Assembly: GCF_030622045.1 (NCBI RefSeq)
Contig: NZ_CP130886.1
Location: 682,001-746,000, forward strand
From: Planctellipticum variicoloris
GTDB lineage: Bacteria > Planctomycetota > Planctomycetia > Planctomycetales > Planctomycetaceae
DNA: 64,000 bases
Direction of reading: 5' to 3'
Shown here: positions 15,550-23,853 of the stretch, piece by piece
Layout: each line of letters begins with the position of its first letter
Numbering within the stretch: position 1 is the first letter of the stretch
The notes under the pieces: model-generated
The model's database searches: none
Seen by the model: the letters and a program-made list of their open reading frames with translations, nothing else
Told to the model about the DNA's origin: nothing
Position numbers and translations under genes: made by a program

Positions 15550-16947
15550 TCAGAGCAACGCCGAGATCGGCTCGCCGTCGCAGATCGTGTAGGGGCGGCC
15601 TTCGAGGTCGTGGATCTCGCGGGACGGATCGAGGCCGCAGGCCTGGCAGATCGTGGCCAGGTAATCTCCGGGGGTCGCCGCGTTGTCCTTGACGTACGCC
15701 GCCTGACTGTCGCTCGCGCCGTACACCGTTCCGCCGCGAATGCCGCCGCCGGCGAGGACCGCCGAGTAGCAGAACGGCCAGTGGTCGCGTCCGTTGTTGC
15801 CGTTGATCTTCGGGGTGCGGCCGAATTCCCCGGCGCAGGCGACGAGCGTCTCGTCCAGGAGGCCGCGTTGAGCGAGGTCTTCCAGCAACGCCGAGAACGC
15901 CTGGTCGAACGCCGGCAGGCAATAGTCCGCTTTCAGCATGCCGTAACCGGTTTGGCCGTGCTCCAGATCGTTGAGTCCGCCATGCGCATCCCACACGTTG
16001 TAAACCTTGGCGGCGGGCGTGATAAACATCCAGTTGACGGTCACCAGTCGGATGCCGGCTTCGACGAGCCGCCGCGCGGTGAGAAAACTCTCGCCATATT
16101 CGTTGCGGCCGTAGCGGTCGCGAACTGCGGCAGGCTCCAGCTCAAGGTTCAAGGCGTTCTTGACGGCCGCCGAGTGCAGCAGCCGGTAGGCGGTTTCGTA
16201 GACGCTGTCGAAGGCCCGGGTTTCCCCCGACTTCTGCATGGCGCGATCCGCCGAATCCAGCAGGTCACGCAGCCCGCGCCGCGCCTGCAGCCGGGCCATG
16301 GAAACATCGTCGGGCAACGCTAACGGAATGGTCGGAGCATCGGAACGCGGTCCGACCTGCACATGATTGTAGACCTGCCCCAGTTCGACGGGATCGTGAG
16401 GCGAACCCAGGAAACCGGAATGAGTCCCGGCGTAGTACACTCCGTCGTGCGCGACGGGCCGCGGAATCGAGAAGCTGGCAGGCAGCGGCGATTGGTCACC
16501 CAGATACGAAAACATCGAGCCGATCGACGGAAAGTCGGTGCGCTGCCGGGCGTTTGCAGGAAACGTCCGCGGGGGAACCATCGCCCGACCGGTCATCGCG
16601 TGATAGACCGAGACGCCGTGATCGGTCGCGGTGTGTGTCAGCGAACGGACGATCGCGAGCTTGTCGGCGTGTCTGGCGATCTGCGGCATCTGATCGCTGA
16701 GCGTGATCCCCGGAGCGGATGTCGCAATGGGCTGAAACGGACTGCGGACGCCTGCGGACGCCTCGGGCTTGATGTCCCACATGTCCTGCTGCGGCTGACC
16801 GCCCCACATGAACAGGAAGATGCAGGACCGGGCCGATTTTCTGGCCGGAGCAACCATCGACTGCTCCATCGCCATCAATTGCGTCAGCGAGAACGCACCG
16901 CCTGCGGCCGACCCCAATCGAAGCATGGCGTCACGACGGTGGAGCAT
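15550..16947 (-). CDS. DUF1501 protein with Tat-like signal
   Basis: A 465-residue DUF1501 protein, a sulfatase/alkaline-phosphatase-fold family abundant in planctomycetes. N-terminus MLHRRDAMLRLGSAAGGAFS shows an RR motif and a hydrophobic stretch, suggesting Tat export. Family landmarks: SCIFLFMWGGQPQQDMWDIKP, DKLAIVRSLTHTATDHGV, NVWDAHGGLNDLEHGQTGYG, and CAGEFGRTPKINGNNGRDHWPFCYSA near the end. ATG 16947 is preceded by AAGGG at 9 bases; the frame stays open to 17220, but that part is not protein-like. The gene lacks the usual PSCyt1/PSD1 partner that the second DUF1501 gene at 22188-23675 has. Function (possibly hydrolysis of sulfated or phosphorylated sugars) is not established. Confidence 0.9.
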   Translation of the reverse strand: MLHRRDAMLRLGSAAGGAFSLTQLMAMEQSMVAPARKSARSCIFLFMWGGQPQQDMWDIKPEASAGVRSPFQPIATSAPGITLSDQMPQIARHADKLAIVRSLTHTATDHGVSVYHAMTGRAMVPPRTFPANARQRTDFPSIGSMFSYLGDQSPLPASFSIPRPVAHDGVYYAGTHSGFLGSPHDPVELGQVYNHVQVGPRSDAPTIPLALPDDVSMARLQARRGLRDLLDSADRAMQKSGETRAFDSVYETAYRLLHSAAVKNALNLELEPAAVRDRYGRNEYGESFLTARRLVEAGIRLVTVNWMFITPAAKVYNVWDAHGGLNDLEHGQTGYGMLKADYCLPAFDQAFSALLEDLAQRGLLDETLVACAGEFGRTPKINGNNGRDHWPFCYSAVLAGGGIRGGTVYGASDSQAAYVKDNAATPGDYLATICQACGLDPSREIHDLEGRPYTICDGEPISALL

Positions 16948-17299
16948 CTCGTCTGGCCCTTGAAATTCCAGGATGACCCGCGGCCTGAGTCTACCACAGA
17001 ATCCGTAAATCAAATACTGATCGGTCGCTGCGCCCTGAGGTAAGCACTGCATCATTGGACTGGCCGGATGTTCTGGTCGCGAAACGTACGGACCCTTGAG
17101 ACCCGATCCTGCCTCCGATGAGCCTTTGCGTCGTGTGGCATGGAAAGTCGCAACGACTCGAATGCGTCGACAATGACACTGCGTCGAAAGTGAATCTCGT
17201 AAGACGGAATCACGCCACAATTCAAGTTCCGGCTATACTGTGCGGCCTCGAATGCTGCTGTCTGGCGGCTCGGTTGAGACCCTGGCAGGAACGCAGGCA
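16948..17299. promoter_or_regulatory. Divergent intergenic region
   Basis: 352 bases between two divergent genes, so it must hold both promoters. A TATACT at 17234-17239 could be a -10 element for the plus-strand gene (61 bases before ATG 17300), but no good -35 lies at the right distance. No operator or riboswitch recognised. Confidence 0.35.
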
Positions 17300-18256
17300 A
17301 TGAGCGACGACGGCAATGCTCGGGAAGTCATCACCGTTCTCGGCGCGATGCGACCCGAGGAGCTGGGCGTGACGTACACGCACGAGCATCTGTTTCTCGA
17401 TGCGATGGATCATTACGCCAGTTACGGATACCAGCTCGTCATTGACGATGAAGACGTGATGGCCCGGGAAATCGAAGAGTTTACCAGCCGGGGCGGGCAG
17501 ACCATCTGCGACGTCACCCTGGACGAGATCGGTCGCGATCCGGAACGGCTTGTGCGCTTTGCTCGACGCACGGGAATCAACATCCTCATGGGCTGCGGCT
17601 GGTATCGCGATTTCGGCTATCCGCCGATCGTCGAGGAGAAGACCAGCCGCGAACTGGCCGACGTGCTCGTGAAGGAGATCGAGATTGGCGTGGGAGAGAC
17701 CGGCATCCGGGCGGGGTTCATCGGCGAGATCGGCACGGGACGGCATCACGTCAAGCCGGCCGAGGAGCGCGTCTTCCGCGCGGCGGCGCTCGCGCAGGCG
17801 CGGACGGATGTTGCAATTACGACGCACACGACCCGCTGGGGGACGCTGGCCATGGAGCAGATCGCCATGCTGGAGGAGTTCGGGGCGGATCTGTCGCGCG
17901 TGATTATCGGTCACCTCGGCGACCGGGTCGGCGTGCATCATCTCCTGCCAATCGCCGCGAAGGGCGTTTACCTGGAGATCGACAACATCGGCTATCTGGA
18001 TTATCAACCGGAGTACGTCCGCGCCGATAACGCCGCCGCGCTGGTCAAGGAAGGCTTCGTCGACCGGGTTCTGCTTTCGGAAGACATCTGCATGTTGAAT
18101 CACCTCAAGTACACGGGCGGAAAAGGCTACGGGTATCTGCTGGAGGTGTTCGTGCCGATGCTGCGCGAGCGAGGGGTCACGGACGAGCAGATTCATCAGA
18201 TCATGGTCGTCAACCCGGCCCGGGCCTTTTCGCGGAGCTGTCGCAATGCCGTCTGA
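17300..18256 (+). CDS. Phosphotriesterase-like (Php family) metal-dependent hydrolase
   Basis: A 318-residue amidohydrolase-superfamily protein of the phosphotriesterase/PHP type. Metal ligands are visible: His28 and His30 in YTHEHLF, the bridging residue Glu143 in FIGEIGTG (Glu in place of the carboxylated Lys, as in E. coli Php), His176 in ITTHT, His205 in IIGHLGD and Asp262 in LLSEDIC. Relatives act as lactonases or on unknown sugar lactone/phosphoester substrates; a true phosphotriesterase role is unlikely. ATG 17300 follows CAGG. Its stop overlaps the start of the SelA-like gene by 11 bases, so the two are translated together. The same Php-plus-PLP enzyme pairing occurs in the E. coli yhf operon (php with yhfS). 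Confidence 0.85.
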   Translation: MSDDGNAREVITVLGAMRPEELGVTYTHEHLFLDAMDHYASYGYQLVIDDEDVMAREIEEFTSRGGQTICDVTLDEIGRDPERLVRFARRTGINILMGCGWYRDFGYPPIVEEKTSRELADVLVKEIEIGVGETGIRAGFIGEIGTGRHHVKPAEERVFRAAALAQARTDVAITTHTTRWGTLAMEQIAMLEEFGADLSRVIIGHLGDRVGVHHLLPIAAKGVYLEIDNIGYLDYQPEYVRADNAAALVKEGFVDRVLLSEDICMLNHLKYTGGKGYGYLLEVFVPMLRERGVTDEQIHQIMVVNPARAFSRSCRNAV

Positions 18257-19457
18257 GTTTATCGAGCGCAGCGGTCTCCGACCGATCATCAATTGCGTCG
18301 GCTATGCGACTCGCGTGAGCGGCAGTTGCCCGCATCCCGACGTCGTCGCGGCCATGAGCGCCGCCAGCTCGCAGTACTTCGAAATCGACGATCTGCTGAC
18401 GGCGGCGAGCCGATTGATTCAGCATTCCACCGGCGCCGAAGCGGGCATTGTGACCTGCGGAGCTGGTGCGGCGCTGTCGCTGGCCGCGGCCGCGTGCCTC
18501 GCCGGAAATCGTCCCGAGATCATGGATCAACTGCCGGATGTCTCCGGATGTGCTCGCAGCGAGATCATTTTTCCCAGGCCGGGGCCGTTCGACTACGACC
18601 ATTCTCTGCGGCTCGCCGGCGCAAAGCTGGTGCTGATCGACTATCGGGCGGTCGACGCACTGCGGCAGATCGAGCGGGCGATCACCCCGAAGACGGCGGC
18701 CATCGGCTACGTCTGGCTGCAGGTCGAGGAGCGTCCCGACATTGCGGAACTGGCCGCTCTGGCGCACCGGCATGACCTGCCCCTGATCGTCGACGCCGCC
18801 TGCGCCCTGCCGCCCATGGAGAATCTCACCTCCTTCAGTCGCCGCGGGGCGGATCTCGTGGCGTACAGCGGCGGGAAGCATCTCGGCGGTCCGCAGGCAT
18901 CGGGAATTCTCTGCGGCCGCGAGGACCTGATCCGCAGCGCCTGGGTCCAGATGGTGGATATGGATGTGCGGGCGGGAACCTGGTCGCTCCAGCACTGGGT
19001 GGCCAGCGGCTGGATCGAGCGACCGCCCAGGCACGGCATCGGCCGTTCGATGAAAGTCAGCAAAGAGGCGATCGTCGGCGTCATGGCTGCGCTCCAGCGC
19101 TATGCCGAGCGGGACCATCAAGCCGAGCAGGGGGCCTGGCGGGCGGCGATCGACCAGATCTACGACGGACTGCGCGATCTGACCGAATTGCGTCTCACGC
19201 GGATGGAGCGGGGGCTCAATGGCCAGCCCTACCCCAATCTGCAGATTGAATCGGGTACAGGCCCCGCCGGGCTGACCGTCCGCAACTTGCAACTTGCGCT
19301 CTGCAGCCGCCCGCAGAAGGTCATCCTCGCCGAAGATGAACAGTCGCCGGATCGCGCCATCGTTTATCCGCAATGCCTGCGGTCGACCGATGCGGAGGAA
19401 ATTGTCGCGGCGATTCTGCAGGTGGTCTCTGCCCATCGCGCGCGGTCCTCCGCATGA
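18246..19457 (+). CDS. SelA-like PLP-dependent enzyme (possible ammonia-lyase or transferase)
   Basis: A 403-residue fold-type I PLP protein of the SelA-like group, which includes selenocysteine synthase, DgaE (glucosaminate-6-phosphate ammonia-lyase) and YhfS. Visible features: a small N-terminal part (RPIINCVGYATRVSG), cofactor-contact segment VTCGAGAALSLAAAA (69-83), Asp183 in LIVDAACALPP for the pyridine nitrogen, and Schiff-base Lys211 in AYSGGKHLGGPQASG. Genuine SelA would need selD and selB nearby, none of which is seen; a sugar-amine lyase or related activity in a short catabolic pathway with the overlapping Php-like hydrolase is more likely. Starts inside the preceding gene (ATG 18246). 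Substrate unknown. Confidence 0.82.
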   Translation: MPSEFIERSGLRPIINCVGYATRVSGSCPHPDVVAAMSAASSQYFEIDDLLTAASRLIQHSTGAEAGIVTCGAGAALSLAAAACLAGNRPEIMDQLPDVSGCARSEIIFPRPGPFDYDHSLRLAGAKLVLIDYRAVDALRQIERAITPKTAAIGYVWLQVEERPDIAELAALAHRHDLPLIVDAACALPPMENLTSFSRRGADLVAYSGGKHLGGPQASGILCGREDLIRSAWVQMVDMDVRAGTWSLQHWVASGWIERPPRHGIGRSMKVSKEAIVGVMAALQRYAERDHQAEQGAWRAAIDQIYDGLRDLTELRLTRMERGLNGQPYPNLQIESGTGPAGLTVRNLQLALCSRPQKVILAEDEQSPDRAIVYPQCLRSTDAEEIVAAILQVVSAHRARSSA

Positions 19458-19480
19458 TCCCCACAAAGGCCCGCTCTTGT

Positions 19481-19785
19481 CGGGGCCTGAATTCACAGGA
19501 ACCGGCGTCGACGGAGCGGTCCGTCGGCTGGGGGAGACGTACGAAGTCCGGGGGGTGCCGGTCAACATGACCAGGTACGACACTGCTGCCGTTGACAGCG
19601 TGGCTATCTACGGCCAGGTGCAGCAGGCGTACAACCGCTTCGCGCAGCTCGTGTCGTTCTCTCAGGAGCAGAGGGGCCTTGTCGGAAAGTCGCCGACCGT
19701 GAGTCTCAGCGATGCGAACGGTTCTTCCGACATGGTCCGTCCGACGGGGATGGACGATTCCAGCGGTCGCGAACTGACCGAATGA
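19481..19785 (+). pseudogene. Gene fragment of unknown origin
   Basis: About 100 codons with protein-like sequence (GPEFTGTGVDGAVRRLGETYEV, then MTRYDTAAVDSVAIYGQVQQAYNRFAQLVSFS) ending at TGA 19783-19785. The only in-frame ATG (19567) has no ribosome binding site and starts in the middle of the protein-like part, so this is probably the 3' remnant of a longer gene. I do not recognise the family. It lies just outside the 3' end of tRNA-Ala, a usual site for decayed mobile elements. Alternative: a short real gene of 72 codons from 19567. Confidence 0.4.
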
Positions 19786-19922
19786 TCGCTCGACACAATC
19801 CAGGAAATGCCGGCCCTGCACGCGGATGCCGCAACACAGGCAGCGGGCAATCTTGAGGCCGATCTGGCGGACGCGCCGAAACGCGGATCGGCCGGCGACG
19901 CAAACCCCTGCAAACCAAGCGA

Positions 19923-19959
19923 AAAAGCCTTGTCTGCAGGGCTTGCAGACAAGGCTTTT
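19923..19959 (-). terminator. Intrinsic terminator of tRNA-Ala
   Basis: Perfect 16-bp stem, AAAAGCCTTGTCTGCA (19923-19938) and its complement (19944-19959), loop of 5. On the minus strand it ends in five T. It lies 4 bases beyond the mature 3' end of the tRNA. Confidence 0.92.
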
Positions 19960-19963
19960 CGAG

Positions 19964-20036
19964 TGGAGCGGAAGGGAGTCGAACCCTCGACCTCTGCATT
20001 GCGAACGCAGCGCTCTCCCAACTGAGCTACCGCCCC
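19964..20036 (-). tRNA. tRNA-Ala (anticodon CGC)
   Basis: 73 bases fold as a full cloverleaf on the minus strand. Acceptor GGGGCGG pairs with CCGCTCC, including the G3-U70 pair that identifies alanine tRNAs. D-arm TAGCTCAGTTGGGAGAGC, anticodon arm CTGCG-TTCGCAA-TGCAG giving anticodon CGC (reads GCG), T-arm GAGGGTTCGACTCCC and discriminator A. The CCA end is not encoded (ACTC follows). A strong terminator follows immediately. Confidence 0.97.
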
Positions 20037-20169
20037 GGTTCGCGAAACATATCACAGCTCCGGACACCGCCCGACCCTGCGATGGTTCGCATTGTAGGGG
20101 GCGATTCTCCGGATGAAAAGTCAGAAAGTTCTTTGCGGAACCCGCCCCCGGTCCCGGCAGGCCCGATCC

Positions 20170-21882
20170 CTATTTGGCGACCTCGGCCTGCTGCAGGGCC
20201 TGGAATTCCTTGATGAGATCCGGTACCTGCTGCGTGGTGGAAATCACCGCAATTGTCGAGAAAAAGACACCCGCCAGCACCAGGCAGATCCGACGGCCCC
20301 AGCCGGGACGGAGCTCTTTCGGCAGCAGGATCGAGTTGATCACCACCACGTGGAAGCAACTGAAACCGAGGGCGTAGTTGTACAGAATGCCAGTTCCGAT
20401 CACGAGGAGCCGGTCGCCCGGCACGACCGTCAGCATGACAAAGCCGAAAACCAGGTAGATGCAGAGGACCCCGAAGTAGAGCCGGCCGATGTGTCGCGTG
20501 TCCCATTTGCGCAGCCAGGGGACCGCGGTCCAGAAGACGTCAACCCAGCGGCGGAGGACGCCGTCGGCCGTGCTGGCCATGCTCGTGCCGAGGACCAGCA
20601 GTCCGCAGAACAGCGTCAGGTACCAGAACGTGTCGCCAAAGCTGGAGCCAAGCCTTCCACCAACAGCCTCCGAGACGCCGTCGGCGGTCATGCCCGCAGC
20701 CAGCCAGTTGTTGGTGAGGATTGTGCCGCGCGGCAGAAATTGCACGGAGAGCATGCTGGGCAGGGCGATTCCCAGGAAGCAGGCGGGCATCCACAGATAC
20801 CATTGTTCCCGGGCGACGTGCTTCATCCAGCCTTTCCAGCGGTGGAGGGACTCGGCGTTGACGGGGAAGACCATGCCCACGTGCGACAGCTTGATCGCGT
20901 GACCGCCGACGATGCTGGGAATGGCGCCGACGTGCCGGCCCATGCCCCAGCCCTGATCGCGGGTGTAGTTGCTGATGGGGGTGTTGGTCAGACCGCCATT
21001 GCCGGAGATTGCCGCCATCGAGGCGAGGATGCCGACGACGGACAGATCGAAGACGCCGGGACCCGTGCCAAAGAAGAGCGAATTGATGCGGCCTTCGCGG
21101 GCTGCGAGGAAGACATTGTCGATCGCTTTTCCGCCGGCTTCCGGCGGGATGACGGGGACATTTCCGAACTTGATGAAGCCGGAGAAAATCTCGGTCCAGG
21201 TGTCCCACGAGGAGAAGAAGATTGCCAGGAAGGCGAGGAAGCCCATCACGGTGATGAGCTTGAAGGTCATGACGACCTTCATGGAGTTATAAACCTTGCC
21301 GCCGACGCTCAAGGGAATGAAGACGGATGCGAAGATCGCGCACGACAGGACTTTCAACAGCCCGCGATCGGTGAGTCCGGTTCCGAGCAGGTTCCAGGTT
21401 TCGGCGGTCGAACTGGGATCGGGGATGCGTTTGAGGAGCATGGCCGCGGCGGGGACCGCCGCGTTCGACGCGAGATAAGGGAGCACGGAGCCCAGGTCGA
21501 GGAGCAGATACACGAGAACCCAGACCATCGGGCCGGGGAATGTCCGGAATTTTCCGGTGAAGATGGGTTCGCCCGAATAGAGGGCGTACCGGCTGATCTC
21601 GATGTTATAGATCACCTGGCCGAGAATGCTCAGCGTGCAGAGCCAGAGGAGGCTGCCGCCGAAGCGGGCGGTCACCAGGGGACCGGTGAGCCATTCGCCG
21701 CCGCCGATCGCCGACGCTCCGAGCACGAGGCCGGGGCCGAGCATCATGGCCAGATTGCGTCCGGTGAAAATCGGGGCAGTCGGCAGTTCGCCGCCATCCC
21801 AGCGGGGCATCTGTTTCGAACCAGGATGCGGCGGAACAAAACCGGCTGGCGAATCGGTCAGCGGGCGGTCGCTGGGTTCCAT
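20170..21882 (-). CDS. Nramp-like multi-spanning membrane transporter
   Basis: A 570-residue integral membrane protein with about 12-13 hydrophobic segments. The first helix region GPGLVLGASAIGGGEWLTGPLV resembles Nramp helix 1, but the metal-binding DPGN motif of true MntH proteins is absent (GGGEW stands in its place), and helix 6 MPH-type residues are not obvious. Planctomycetes carry several such Nramp-related proteins, so metal transport is uncertain. It begins with a proline-rich soluble leader (residues 1-35). No strong ribosome binding site precedes ATG 21882. Single gene, 133 bases downstream of which the tRNA is transcribed on the same strand. Role: probable cation or small solute symporter at the cytoplasmic membrane. 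Confidence 0.72.
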   Translation of the reverse strand: MEPSDRPLTDSPAGFVPPHPGSKQMPRWDGGELPTAPIFTGRNLAMMLGPGLVLGASAIGGGEWLTGPLVTARFGGSLLWLCTLSILGQVIYNIEISRYALYSGEPIFTGKFRTFPGPMVWVLVYLLLDLGSVLPYLASNAAVPAAAMLLKRIPDPSSTAETWNLLGTGLTDRGLLKVLSCAIFASVFIPLSVGGKVYNSMKVVMTFKLITVMGFLAFLAIFFSSWDTWTEIFSGFIKFGNVPVIPPEAGGKAIDNVFLAAREGRINSLFFGTGPGVFDLSVVGILASMAAISGNGGLTNTPISNYTRDQGWGMGRHVGAIPSIVGGHAIKLSHVGMVFPVNAESLHRWKGWMKHVAREQWYLWMPACFLGIALPSMLSVQFLPRGTILTNNWLAAGMTADGVSEAVGGRLGSSFGDTFWYLTLFCGLLVLGTSMASTADGVLRRWVDVFWTAVPWLRKWDTRHIGRLYFGVLCIYLVFGFVMLTVVPGDRLLVIGTGILYNYALGFSCFHVVVINSILLPKELRPGWGRRICLVLAGVFFSTIAVISTTQQVPDLIKEFQALQQAEVAK

Positions 21883-22187
21883 GAAGCGGCCAATCTGCGG
21901 GAGTTGTGAAAATCGTGTTGCAAAGGAACGCCCGATGGTATTCGCAGACCGGACCAGATGCGAGTCTCTTTATCTGTTCTCTCGTGAAGCGGACGGCGAA
22001 AAACGGGAGAACTGATGCGATCCGAAGAGACGGAATTCTGACGAGAAAATAAGATGTCTCGTAGAGACGCAGAGGGGAACGCAATGGCCGCGGACAAGGG
22101 ATGTGTCCACAGACGGCCGGGCGCGCCCGGCCCTGCTTCGGAGGGCATTTTCTCTGGCTCTGGATTCTCGTCTCTCGACTGAACCGC
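21883..22187. other. Intergenic region, no gene seen
   Basis: 305 bases between two same-strand genes. It contains a GGCCGGGCGCGCCCGGCC palindrome near 22116-22133, about 55 bases beyond the DUF1501 stop, which may end that transcript. No open frame of interest. Confidence 0.4.
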
Positions 22188-23675
22188 CTACGCGATGATC
22201 GCCTCGATCGGCTTGCCGTGATCGATTTCGAGTCTTTTGCGGCCGGGGACTTCGAGGCGATGGGAGTCGAGGCCGAGCTGGTGCAGGACGGTGGCGTGGA
22301 GGTCGGTGACGTAGTGGCGGTCTTCGACAGCGTGGAAGCCGATGGGGTCGGTCTGGCCGTGGGCGAGGCCTCCCTTGATGCCGCCGCCGGCGAGCCAGAC
22401 GGAGAAACCGAACGGGTGATGATCCCGGCCGTCACTCCCCTGGGCGCCAGGGGTCCGGCCGAACTCGGTTCCCCAGACGACGATGGTGTCTTCGAGCAGG
22501 CCGCGCTGTTTCAAGTCGCCCAGGAGGGCTCCGATCGGCTGGTCGACCTGCTGGCAGAGTTTGGAGTGGCCGTTCTTGAGGTTGCCGTGAGCATCCCAGG
22601 CGCCGGCTCCGCCGTTGCTGCCGTGGAAGATCTGGATGAAGCGCACGCCGCGTTCGACCATCCGGCGTGCCGCCAGGCACTGCCGACCGAATTCTTTGGT
22701 CGTGGGATCGTTGAGGCCGTAGGCTTCCTGCGTGGCCTGAGTCTCGGCTTCGAACTGCATGAGGTCGGGGACGGAGGTCTGCATGCGGAAGGCGAGCTCG
22801 TAGCTGCGGATGCGGGCCAGCATGGCGGGATCGTCGGGGTATTCGATCTCGGCCAGGCCGTTCAGACGACGGAGCAGGTCGAACTCGGCCGCCTGCTCTT
22901 TCGCCGCCAGATCTTTGGGGCGGGCGGCGAAGGGGAGGGGATTGTTCGGGTCGACGTTGAGCTGCACGCCCGAGTGTTCGGGGCCGAGGTAATGGCTGCC
23001 GTGGGCGGCGTGTCCGCCGCAGCAGTCGGCGATGGGGGTGCCCATGACCATGAACTGCGGCAGATTCTCGTTGAGCGTCCCGAGCCCGTAATGGACCCAG
23101 CTCCCGACGGTCGGGAAGACGCCGTCGAGGTTGTGGCGGCCGGTATGGAACTGGAGCTGGGCGCCGTGGTTGTTATCGGTGGTCCACATGGAGCGGACGA
23201 TGGCGAGGTCGTCGGCGTGCGCGGCGACGTGGGGCCACCAGTCGCTGATTTCAAGGCCGCTGTCGCCGTGCTTCCTGTAACCGACCTGCAGGGGATAGAG
23301 CTTGCTGCGAACGTGGCCGTTGGCGTCGTTGGGGACGACGACGCGGAGATTGTCCTTCAGCGCCGGCGAGACGAGACAATCCTTGTAGGAGGTCTCGCCG
23401 ATTTCCTTGTTGGCATACTCTGTCAGGACCGGCTTGGGGTCGAACGATTCGACGTGGCTGGTGCCGCCGACCATGAACAGCCAGATGACGCTCTTCGCCC
23501 GGGGCTTGAAGTGGGGCCGGCCGTCGGGAAGTTCGTACTTACCGGTCTCTGAAGCTTGCCCGACTCGGTCCTGCTGCAGCAGGGAGCCGAGCGCCAGCCC
23601 AGTAAAGCCCATGCCGACGTCGGCGAGAAAGCCACGGCGGGGCGAGCGACCTGCGAATTGCGGGAATTTTTTCAT
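22188..23675 (-). CDS. DUF1501 protein, partner of the PSCyt/PSD1 protein
   Basis: A 495-residue DUF1501 protein. The N-terminus [33 protein letters not shown] has an RR motif followed by a hydrophobic stretch, a Tat signal. Landmarks: [61 protein letters not shown], and [30 protein letters not shown] 23675 has CGGAG at 4-5 bases; an upstream frame start at 23735 is not needed. It follows the cytochrome-domain gene at 23854-26586 on the same strand after 178 bases, the standard planctomycete pair. The pair is thought to act in the periplasm on complex, perhaps sulfated, polymers, but no activity is proven. Confidence 0.93.
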   Translation of the reverse strand: MKKFPQFAGRSPRRGFLADVGMGFTGLALGSLLQQDRVGQASETGKYELPDGRPHFKPRAKSVIWLFMVGGTSHVESFDPKPVLTEYANKEIGETSYKDCLVSPALKDNLRVVVPNDANGHVRSKLYPLQVGYRKHGDSGLEISDWWPHVAAHADDLAIVRSMWTTDNNHGAQLQFHTGRHNLDGVFPTVGSWVHYGLGTLNENLPQFMVMGTPIADCCGGHAAHGSHYLGPEHSGVQLNVDPNNPLPFAARPKDLAAKEQAAEFDLLRRLNGLAEIEYPDDPAMLARIRSYELAFRMQTSVPDLMQFEAETQATQEAYGLNDPTTKEFGRQCLAARRMVERGVRFIQIFHGSNGGAGAWDAHGNLKNGHSKLCQQVDQPIGALLGDLKQRGLLEDTIVVWGTEFGRTPGAQGSDGRDHHPFGFSVWLAGGGIKGGLAHGQTDPIGFHAVEDRHYVTDLHATVLHQLGLDSHRLEVPGRKRLEIDHGKPIEAIIA

Positions 23676-23693
23676 GGAACTCCGCTCCAGATC

Positions 23694-23777
23694 GGGTGGC
23701 ACGCCCAGAGACTTGGCGATGGGCGTGGAATTCAATTGCTGAAGGCACGCCCTTCGAAGACTCAGGGCGTGCCACCC
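23694..23777. repeat. GGGTGGCACGCCC inverted repeat
   Basis: Perfect 13-base arms, GGGTGGCACGCCC (23694-23706) and GGGCGTGCCACCC (23765-23777), around 58 bases. It fills the space between the cytochrome-domain gene and the DUF1501 gene. The arms look like a typical planctomycete intergenic repeat; the related block GGTGGC/GCCACC recurs at 33179-33210. Confidence 0.8.
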
Positions 23778-23853
23778 GGCACTGTTTTTTTTGATTGGTT
23801 TTGGACGTTTGAGTTTGTTTCGGATTTCGTACTTCGAGTTTCGGATTTATCGT

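Noticed and set aside
16948-17220. 91-residue N-terminal extension of the first DUF1501 protein
   Set aside because: The Tat-like signal begins at ATG 16947 with a ribosome binding site; the extension would put it in the middle of the protein.
20113-21909. 598-codon plus-strand frame opposite the Nramp-like gene
   Set aside because: Strongly acidic, hydrophilic antisense translation of a membrane protein gene; no ribosome binding site.
23694-23777. GGGTGGCACGCCC arms as ends of an insertion sequence
   Set aside because: Only 58 bases between arms and no transposase; better explained as a palindromic intergenic repeat.
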